This document shows, piece by piece, positions 25,428 to 31,104 of a stretch of 31,104 bases of DNA. The translations under genes were made by a program, and so were the position numbers. The stretch is from IMG/VR virus record IMGVR_UViG_3300010153_000053, positions 1 through 31,104 of that record; one strand, 5' to 3'. The notes under the pieces are model-generated. The model searched no databases, was not told the origin of the DNA, and saw only the letters and a program-made list of their open reading frames with translations. Position 1 is the first letter of the stretch. Every line of letters begins with the position of its first letter. The stretch comes from a virus.

Positions 25428-25445
25428 ATTTTTTTCCTCCGTTTA
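25422..25445 (-). repeat. 24-base leader copy 1 (major capsid gene)
   Basis: Same 24 bases as 24245-24268, with GGAGG eight bases before the ATG. It probably marks high-level translation of the capsid protein. Confidence 0.85.
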
Positions 25446-25464
25446 TTTCCTTTTTTCGATTTAT

Positions 25465-26289
25465 TCACTCCGGGGTGAAGGCTTTTGATGCTAGGTGATG
25501 AACCTCATCCCAAGACATCTTAGCCATATCCTCCGTAGAAGGTACTACGACTGATGTAGTATCTACTGATTTAGCGATTGCTTCTCCGCTTACTGCTGGA
25601 GTACTGATTGACTCAATGCGCTCTGATAATGCACTGATTGCTTTTGTTATCTCGTCTAACGGACCGCGAGCATCGTATGCTGCTGCTTCTGCTTTTGCGA
25701 TTTCTGCTGTACGTTCTGTTGCAAAACGATTTGCAAAAGTTGATTCTAGAGAGCCACGGAACTCTTGTTCCATTGCTGCTGCTTTGTATACTTCATATGC
25801 AGACTCGATGTCTGAATCTGATAATGTTGCTGGATTAATGAAATCGGATTTCTTTACTGTTCCAGTAGTTTTACCTAAAGCACCTGTTGATGGGTTTCCA
25901 CCTTCTTGTACTCGACCTTTTGCTTGTCCAGTCCTTTGTGTTTCATATGCAGCCAGTTCTTCGGGTGTAGAACCTAGATTTGCTTTTTCTAGGTTATCAA
26001 AGTGAACACGTGCCTCAGCAGTGTCAACTCCAGCACTCTTTAGAGTGTCTTCCATCCAGTTAAGATAGTCAGATGTTATAACATCAGAATATTCTGACTT
26101 TTCTACGTCAGCATCTTCTTTCTTTTTGTCATCTTTCATATCCTCTTTCTTGCCGTCTTTTTTATCAGCAATAGCCTCTTTCAATGCAGGTGGCATTTCG
26201 CCTTTCTCCATATTATCAAGTCGACCTTCTAAGCGACTTAGTACGTCACTCATTTGCTTCATCATATCATCATCATTTTCTGTTGTCAT
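25465..26289 (-). CDS. Nested scaffold protein from internal start (predicted)
   Basis: In frame with the protease gene at its residue 182 there is an ATG (26289) preceded by GGAAGTGA and a 5-base spacer. This gives a separate 274-residue product that holds only the scaffold part. The same octamer and spacing serve the starts at 23404 and 16957. It begins MTTENDDDMMKQMSDVLSRL, is rich in Glu/Lys (a DKKDGKKEDMKDDKKKED stretch) and ends in an Ala-rich helical region. The layout matches lambda C/Nu3, where the scaffold is the C-terminal part of the protease gene translated alone. Prediction from sequence only. Confidence 0.65.
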   Translation of the reverse strand: MTTENDDDMMKQMSDVLSRLEGRLDNMEKGEMPPALKEAIADKKDGKKEDMKDDKKKEDADVEKSEYSDVITSDYLNWMEDTLKSAGVDTAEARVHFDNLEKANLGSTPEELAAYETQRTGQAKGRVQEGGNPSTGALGKTTGTVKKSDFINPATLSDSDIESAYEVYKAAAMEQEFRGSLESTFANRFATERTAEIAKAEAAAYDARGPLDEITKAISALSERIESISTPAVSGEAIAKSVDTTSVVVPSTEDMAKMSWDEVHHLASKAFTPE

Positions 26290-26832
26290 ATTTGTCACTT
26301 CCGTGTTTTTATCTTGTTTTAAAATACTAAATGTTGCTTCGGGGTTAATGCCTTTTTCACAAATGGTTATCTCATGTAATTCAAGTTTACTTATTTCTTG
26401 GTAATCTCCTCGTTTAGCATCAGATTTTCTGACTCTTTTAAACGCTTGACCACCGATACTGAATCCTCTGAGAACGCCTTTTCTGATTTCTGCTGAAACC
26501 TCTTTTGCTTTCTCAATGTCGTTACGGAGTTGTACTACTACAAACATCCCAACATCATCGACTTCGCTTTTCCACAACCTCCCTTCGCTATCAGTGTAAT
26601 TCGGTACTACATCTCCAATCTGTATATTACTGTGAGCCAATTGAACGTTTCTGTATGACGGATTTTCCATGAATTTCCGAAATGCGTGTTTCAATGCCTC
26701 CTTTGTTATTACGTCGCCTTGCTTGTCTACAACTTCCACACTGGCATAACCAGCGACGATGAGGTCATTAGCACCCTTGAGGATGGTAATTGGTTCATCG
26801 CCGTATCTGAATTGCTGTTGACTACCGAGCAC
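25465..26832 (-). CDS. HK97-type prohead protease fused to scaffold region
   Basis: A 455-residue protein. Residues about 20-172 form the protease domain: GYASVEVVDKQGDVIT, LAHSN with candidate catalytic His67, LRGFSIGG with candidate Ser125, and KLELHEITICEKGINPEATF with Glu154 as candidate third member. This is the layout of the HK97/S78 prohead protease family. Residues 175-455 are charged, helical and Gln/Glu/Lys-rich with a coiled-coil start (MKQMSDVLSRLEGRLDNMEK), typical of a scaffold. The start is GTG at 26832 after AGGGG. No ATG is in frame upstream before a stop, so the start is moderately sure. The protein cleaves scaffold and capsid precursors inside the prohead. The 48 bases between it and the large upstream gene hold only this ribosome site. 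Confidence 0.9.
   Translation of the reverse strand: MLGSQQQFRYGDEPITILKGANDLIVAGYASVEVVDKQGDVITKEALKHAFRKFMENPSYRNVQLAHSNIQIGDVVPNYTDSEGRLWKSEVDDVGMFVVVQLRNDIEKAKEVSAEIRKGVLRGFSIGGQAFKRVRKSDAKRGDYQEISKLELHEITICEKGINPEATFSILKQDKNTEVTNMTTENDDDMMKQMSDVLSRLEGRLDNMEKGEMPPALKEAIADKKDGKKEDMKDDKKKEDADVEKSEYSDVITSDYLNWMEDTLKSAGVDTAEARVHFDNLEKANLGSTPEELAAYETQRTGQAKGRVQEGGNPSTGALGKTTGTVKKSDFINPATLSDSDIESAYEVYKAAAMEQEFRGSLESTFANRFATERTAEIAKAEAAAYDARGPLDEITKAISALSERIESISTPAVSGEAIAKSVDTTSVVVPSTEDMAKMSWDEVHHLASKAFTPE
26295..26302 (-). promoter_or_regulatory. Internal ribosome binding site GGAAGTGA for scaffold
   Basis: GGAAGTGA, then CAAAT, then ATG at 26289 inside the protease/scaffold gene. It lies at the junction between the protease domain and the scaffold region. 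Confidence 0.6.
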
Positions 26833-26880
26833 ACTAACCCCTGTAACGTATATCCTTACTACTTAATTGCTACGTGACTA

Positions 26881-29800
26881 CTAATCAAGGCTCTTTTCAT
26901 CAAAAACGCTAGACTGCGAAGCATTTTGTTTCTTTTTCTGTTTTCTACCCGGATAATCTTCGGGTTTCTCCATGTCCTCAGTGGGTCGATTCTTCATATC
27001 CCAATCAGGTAAAGATTGTTCTGCGGTCAGTCTTGTTGGTCCTCTAGGGCTTTCTACACCTCCACCAACATCTATTCCCAATCCTCTCCCTGCAAGGTTA
27101 CTATGGCCTTTTTCTATTTTATCAAGTATCTTTTCCATAACTAATAATGCTTTATACATTTCTTTTTGTTTCGGTTTTAACAAAATATTCTTATCTGTTT
27201 TAGGTTTTAATATCCCAGCGCTCTCTTGTTCTACCTGTTCTTCATCCATTTCTGCTTCTATTTGAGATTCTTCTTTCAACAGGTCTTGTAAATGAGAACT
27301 CCAATAAGGTTCTAGACTTTTTGCTAATCTTATAGAATAATCAGAATTACTTAAACTACCTATGGCAGATACCGGATTGACAGCCTTACCTTCTACAATT
27401 TCATACTTGACTAAATCCTCAGGTAGATGAATAATAAAATGTCCATTGTCTATTTCCGTAGCAAATGTAACGTGATAATCAACTTCACTCTTAGCCAATA
27501 TTACCCACTTAGGATGTTTTTCTTCTCCTTTCATGTATGTAGACTTTGCATCACGAAGCATAATCTTATCAGATTCTTTGCCTAAGTCTTTGACCGCAGC
27601 CTCTAACCCCACTTCGTCAGTAATTCTAACATCTGATGGACTAGGAATAAAGACAGGATGATAACTTTCAAATTGTCCTCTTAATATCTTAATTCTCTCT
27701 CTTGTGGTTAATTCAGTAACATCATCATCGTCATAATGAAGTATGTCATTAACATAGAACTCGCCATCTTTCATCATACCATCTATAACATAGTCTTTCT
27801 TACAAACTAATTTTAACGAATCTTTAACATCATCATCTGCTGGTATTTTTTCACCTTTTTCATCGAATACAACTATTCTGTTATTTTTCTTTACAACCTT
27901 GCATCTTGTACCGTCAACTAATGTTGAGACTACCCATTCACCAGTAAACCCTCTTAATTGATTTAAGTCATCCAAATCAAATATACGATGTAAAGGGTCG
28001 ATTAAAGGCACTTCTTTGGGTAAATCGGCTTTACCAATTTGTTGAGGATTGTCAGCATATGATGTACCAGTAATAGGATTAGTTTGATTCCAAGCAGGTT
28101 GTGTCTGTAATATTCTAGGATTTGTAATATCCACATTACCTATGACATTATCATATGTACCTTCACCAAACACATGACGCCATGCTGCTTGAGGCATACT
28201 AGGGTATGCAGAAGTTTGTGGATTGCTACCCACAACAGGTCTTCCATCTCTTTCAAACTCAAAACCAACTGTTGGCTCTGCCATATGACCGTGTTCTCTA
28301 GGCCAATTAGCATGAAGTAATACTCCATCTTGAGATTTTAGTGGCTTCAAAGGTGTAGTAGTGAAATCTATTGTTGGTTTTTGTTCTAGTTCAAAAGGTG
28401 TAAATTGATTGTTTTTTCCTTTGTCAGCAGATTGCTCATCGTATGTTATTATCTGACTTGCTATATCTTTATACGTAGCGTGTTGATTATTGATATTTTT
28501 TAGTGGTTTACCTTTTTTATTCATTTCTCTTGTATGTAATGGGTTTTTTGATTCATAATGAGATAATCCATAATGTTCTAGTTCGTTTCTATCTAATACT
28601 GAACGTTTGCTACTAGGTCTTACTCTTCTTCTTAATTGACTTAAAGTTTGATAAGATGACATAGATTGAGCAGCAGTATTAGGTCTACTCATATTTTCAT
28701 ATAATGTTCTATCATCTCTTTTTTTGGGTATAGAGTTTCTATAATCTTCTAATCTATTATCCATGTGACCATGTAAATCCGTAATACCATCTCTACTCAA
28801 AGCATCCATGTGTTCACTTCCTTGAGGCATAATCTCTTGACCCCATGTTGCAATTTGTCCTAATGATGCTGCTCTAACTGGACCATTTAAAGAAGACAAA
28901 TAATCTCTAACATAATCTTGATGTGCTTCATCATTAGGTAAACCTAGAACTTCTAATGCTTTATCGACTTTCATAGTTGGATTCAATTCGTACATCGTTC
29001 TATCACCTTGATGCATCATGTCGAATATAGTTGCTACATTTTTATGAAACGAGCCACCTTCCATTTCTTCAATGGATTTCCTATCACCCTCACCTATGTG
29101 ATATCCCATAGTTGTAATATTATGATTGGGGTCATGAATAAGACCTCTGCCAGCGTCTTCCCATAATCTTTGAGAATTATGCATGAACTTAATTGGGTCA
29201 CTTGGGTCAAAAGCACTTGGGTCATGTTCTAACACCATTGGAAGTAAAACGGTTTTAGCATACTCTGCTTGTGCTTGTTTATCTGCTAATCTTTTTTTAT
29301 AGAAATCTATGGAATGCTGTTCTCCTTTACCACCGGGCTTCAAGTCTTTCATCTCATTAGGATATAGTAAATTATTCAGTTCTGCAACTCTATCTTCTGC
29401 TCTTTTAATTTCAAGATTTTTAAAATCTTGTGGATTCATATTAGTTCTTTTTTCATCCATATATTGTTGAAGTTCTTCACCTTTTAAGTTTCTAACACGG
29501 TCTAATTCCTCTTCTAAGAAAAGTAAATCTTCACCTTCTACACCACGTCCTTCACTTTCTGCACTACCTGCATCACCCAGCATTCTTAGATATTCAGGAT
29601 GTGATACACCCATAGAGGTTCTTTTATCAGGGTCAGCAAATAATTCTTCATACGATGTTACTCCCCAGCCGGGATGTGAGTCCCATGGTGGATATCTACC
29701 GTTATCAGCAAGAAGGCGGTGATGCATCGCACCTGAATCCATCAAAGAAGTATCTCCCCTTTGTGCTGAACCTACACGTGTAAATGGGTTATCTGAATGA

Positions 29801-31104
29801 AGTTTCTGCATAGCCCCATCTCTAGATATATTACGTTTGATATCATACTTTTCAGAGTCAACATCAAAATTAGTTTCTATGTTTGGAGGACGTGTCATAA
29901 TATTAGGGAAACTAGTAGATTCTGTATCACTTGAATTATTGTGATTATTTCTCAATATTCTACCTCTAGCATTAGGACGTGATTTATCAGTATGTGCCAT
30001 TATTTCAAGTGCACTCCCACTACCAACAACTCCAGTATCCCTTTGTATATTATGTAAATTACCAAACATACCAGTATTACCACTATTAGGGATAATGCTA
30101 TACTGAGTTTGACCTTTTCCTTCCTCATCAGTCTGTAAATAACCTAAAGGAGAAGATTTACCACCATCAGTAGAAAGATGATTATGAAGAATATCAAGAT
30201 AACTGGTATGTGTTTTTCCAATACCCGGACTATGTGAATATGCATCTTCTTCCATATGTGCCCAACCTTTTAGGTTTCCATCTTTATCTTCAAAATAATG
30301 AGACTTCTCTTCGGGTGTTAGTTTTTTATCATCAGGCTTTGGACCGTTATTACCTATCCTTGTAACAGACAGACCTCTTCTAATTGGTTTTTCTTCTGTT
30401 GCTAATCCTTTTTGAAACTGTATATTATCCATAACTTGTTGCATAATTTCTTTATCTAACAAAGGCTCATTATAAGCATTAAATATTGAATGATTATCAA
30501 GTTCATTTAATTTTTTATCATAACCGACTAAAGACTGTAACCCTTCTTCTGTTAATTTAACATCACTAGTTTTATGTATTCTACTAGTAATTATATCTTT
30601 CAAACTCTTACCCTTTTTTCTTTCCCTCTTAATAGCAGCAACATCAGAATTAGAAAAAGAAAATAAGTTATTAATATCATCTATATCAACATCACCTTCA
30701 AACATTTTAACGATATTCTTTCGTAATCTTTCATGTGCTGAATCTTCTATCATACTAGTTTCACCAGTATCAGGGTCTGTATATTCATAAGGCTCTAAAT
30801 AAACAGAGTTCAATGCTTTCTTTACTGCACCTTCCATACCACTAGTTGTATTATCATCTGAGGTTTCTAAGTATTGATGTGTGTTAGGTCCAAATTGATG
30901 TGGCATTCTCGTCCAGTGGTGTAGTTCAGCGTTTGTTCTTCTTTCCTTGTTTAATTTTAATCTAGCCATCGGCATGATATGCCCATCGGATAATTTGATG
31001 TCTTGATGTTCAGGATGGTCTGTTCCATGTTCATGTATATGCTGTAAGATTTTAGTTCTGTCTTGTGGAGCAACAAACTCTAATCCGTAAGCCCATGTTT
31101 CCCA
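26881..31104 (-). CDS. Very large virion protein with degenerate DNA-ligase-like domain (5' end outside window)
   Basis: The frame ends at TAG 26881 and is open to base 31104. The 43 codons upstream of the first visible ATG (30975) still read as protein (WAYGLEFVAPQDRTKILQHI), so the gene most likely starts beyond the window. At least 1407 residues are visible. Residues about 1-980 (from ATG 30975) are hydrophilic, His/Asn/Asp-rich and unrecognised, with a coiled-coil-like stretch near 500-610. Residues about 992-1192 resemble the nucleotidyltransferase domain of ATP-dependent DNA ligases. The C-terminus has a charged helix (KEMYKALLVMEKILDKIEKG) and a Lys/Gln-rich end (GRKQKKKQ). It lies just before the prohead protease, where a portal or head protein normally sits. 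It may be a portal fusion, an internal ejected protein or a packaging factor. Confidence 0.85.
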   Translation of the reverse strand, partial: WETWAYGLEFVAPQDRTKILQHIHEHGTDHPEHQDIKLSDGHIMPMARLKLNKERRTNAELHHWTRMPHQFGPNTHQYLETSDDNTTSGMEGAVKKALNSVYLEPYEYTDPDTGETSMIEDSAHERLRKNIVKMFEGDVDIDDINNLFSFSNSDVAAIKRERKKGKSLKDIITSRIHKTSDVKLTEEGLQSLVGYDKKLNELDNHSIFNAYNEPLLDKEIMQQVMDNIQFQKGLATEEKPIRRGLSVTRIGNNGPKPDDKKLTPEEKSHYFEDKDGNLKGWAHMEEDAYSHSPGIGKTHTSYLDILHNHLSTDGGKSSPLGYLQTDEEGKGQTQYSIIPNSGNTGMFGNLHNIQRDTGVVGSGSALEIMAHTDKSRPNARGRILRNNHNNSSDTESTSFPNIMTRPPNIETNFDVDSEKYDIKRNISRDGAMQKLHSDNPFTRVGSAQRGDTSLMDSGAMHHRLLADNGRYPPWDSHPGWGVTSYEELFADPDKRTSMGVSHPEYLRMLGDAGSAESEGRGVEGEDLLFLEEELDRVRNLKGEELQQYMDEKRTNMNPQDFKNLEIKRAEDRVAELNNLLYPNEMKDLKPGGKGEQHSIDFYKKRLADKQAQAEYAKTVLLPMVLEHDPSAFDPSDPIKFMHNSQRLWEDAGRGLIHDPNHNITTMGYHIGEGDRKSIEEMEGGSFHKNVATIFDMMHQGDRTMYELNPTMKVDKALEVLGLPNDEAHQDYVRDYLSSLNGPVRAASLGQIATWGQEIMPQGSEHMDALSRDGITDLHGHMDNRLEDYRNSIPKKRDDRTLYENMSRPNTAAQSMSSYQTLSQLRRRVRPSSKRSVLDRNELEHYGLSHYESKNPLHTREMNKKGKPLKNINNQHATYKDIASQIITYDEQSADKGKNNQFTPFELEQKPTIDFTTTPLKPLKSQDGVLLHANWPREHGHMAEPTVGFEFERDGRPVVGSNPQTSAYPSMPQAAWRHVFGEGTYDNVIGNVDITNPRILQTQPAWNQTNPITGTSYADNPQQIGKADLPKEVPLIDPLHRIFDLDDLNQLRGFTGEWVVSTLVDGTRCKVVKKNNRIVVFDEKGEKIPADDDVKDSLKLVCKKDYVIDGMMKDGEFYVNDILHYDDDDVTELTTRERIKILRGQFESYHPVFIPSPSDVRITDEVGLEAAVKDLGKESDKIMLRDAKSTYMKGEEKHPKWVILAKSEVDYHVTFATEIDNGHFIIHLPEDLVKYEIVEGKAVNPVSAIGSLSNSDYSIRLAKSLEPYWSSHLQDLLKEESQIEAEMDEEQVEQESAGILKPKTDKNILLKPKQKEMYKALLVMEKILDKIEKGHSNLAGRGLGIDVGGGVESPRGPTRLTAEQSLPDWDMKNRPTEDMEKPEDYPGRKQKKKQNASQSSVFDEKSLD
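27403..28002 (-). other. Degenerate ATP-dependent DNA ligase-like domain
   Basis: Numbered from ATG 30975. Motif I KxDG is L1019-V-D-G1022 with the nucleotide-binding Lys replaced by Leu, though DGTR is kept. Motif III DGE is D1065-G-M1067. Motif IIIa is clear as FYVNDIL (1073-1079), followed by ELTTRERIKIL. Motif IV is DKIMLRDAKSTY (1136-1147). Motif V is KWVILAK (1156-1162). The succession and spacing match the adenylation domain, but the key Lys and Glu are missing, so ligase activity is unlikely. Confidence 0.65.

Noticed and set aside
25428-25464. Possible promoter before the capsid gene from its AT-rich leader
   Set aside because: The AT-rich part is too close to the ATG for a TATA box plus a leader that keeps the ribosome site. 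It is explained as a Shine-Dalgarno leader with an A-rich spacer.
27403-28002. Functional ATP-dependent DNA ligase
   Set aside because: The essential Lys of motif I and the Glu of motif III are absent, and the domain is embedded in a much larger virion-module protein.
28140-28328. A 62-codon minus-strand frame inside the large head protein
   Set aside because: It lies in another frame of a well-supported gene and encodes no recognisable protein.

Overview
All genes in this window lie on the minus strand and run right to left with almost no space between them. It is the head-and-tail (virion) module of a tailed double-stranded DNA virus of the HK97/Caudoviricetes type. No host genes, tRNAs, integrase, replication genes or plus-strand genes can be supported. 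Ribosome binding sites are clear and many use the GAGGTGA/GGTGA half of the anti-Shine-Dalgarno match. That, together with the low to medium GC content and the overall look of the proteins, suggests a marine virus, possibly of an archaeon such as Poseidoniales or a thaumarchaeon. The host call is an inference and a bacterial host is not excluded.

Reading in the direction of transcription: (1) 31104-26881, a very large protein open at the right edge, with a degenerate ATP-dependent DNA ligase-like domain near its C-terminus. (2) 26832-25465, an HK97-type prohead protease fused to a scaffold-like region, with a likely internal start at 26289 for a separate scaffold. (3) 25427-24288, the major capsid protein. 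(4) 24250-22177, a run of small proteins: a decoration candidate, a SAP/HeH-like acidic protein with an apparent CTG start, two small beta-rich proteins, a zinc-ribbon protein and a hypothetical. (5) 22177-19757, the neck: a 550-residue adaptor-like protein, a small helical protein with a TTG start, and a tail-terminator-like protein. (6) 19742-14278, the tail: an oversized tail tube protein, a SAP-domain acidic protein, tail chaperones G and G-T joined by a -1 ribosomal frameshift at a GGGTTTT heptamer, a short tape measure protein and a distal-tail candidate. (7) 14258-1, one uninterrupted reading frame of at least 4752 codons that begins with a LamG/concanavalin-like domain and leaves the window at base 1. 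It is probably the receptor-binding or tip fibre protein.

The gene order (protease, capsid, adaptor, terminator, tube, chaperones, tape measure, tip proteins) is that of a siphovirus-type particle. No tail sheath is seen and the tape measure is only 307 residues, so a short tail of roughly 45 nm is expected. Portal and terminase are not recognised and should lie right of the window, unless the portal is the missing N-terminal part of gene 1.

Several translational devices are visible: stop codons embedded in the next gene's Shine-Dalgarno site (TGAGGTG), short gene overlaps, non-ATG starts (CTG, TTG, GTG), an identical 24-base leader before the capsid and decoration genes, an internal start, and a programmed frameshift. 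Every base outside these genes is accounted for by intergenic gaps under 50 bases. No promoter or terminator could be identified.
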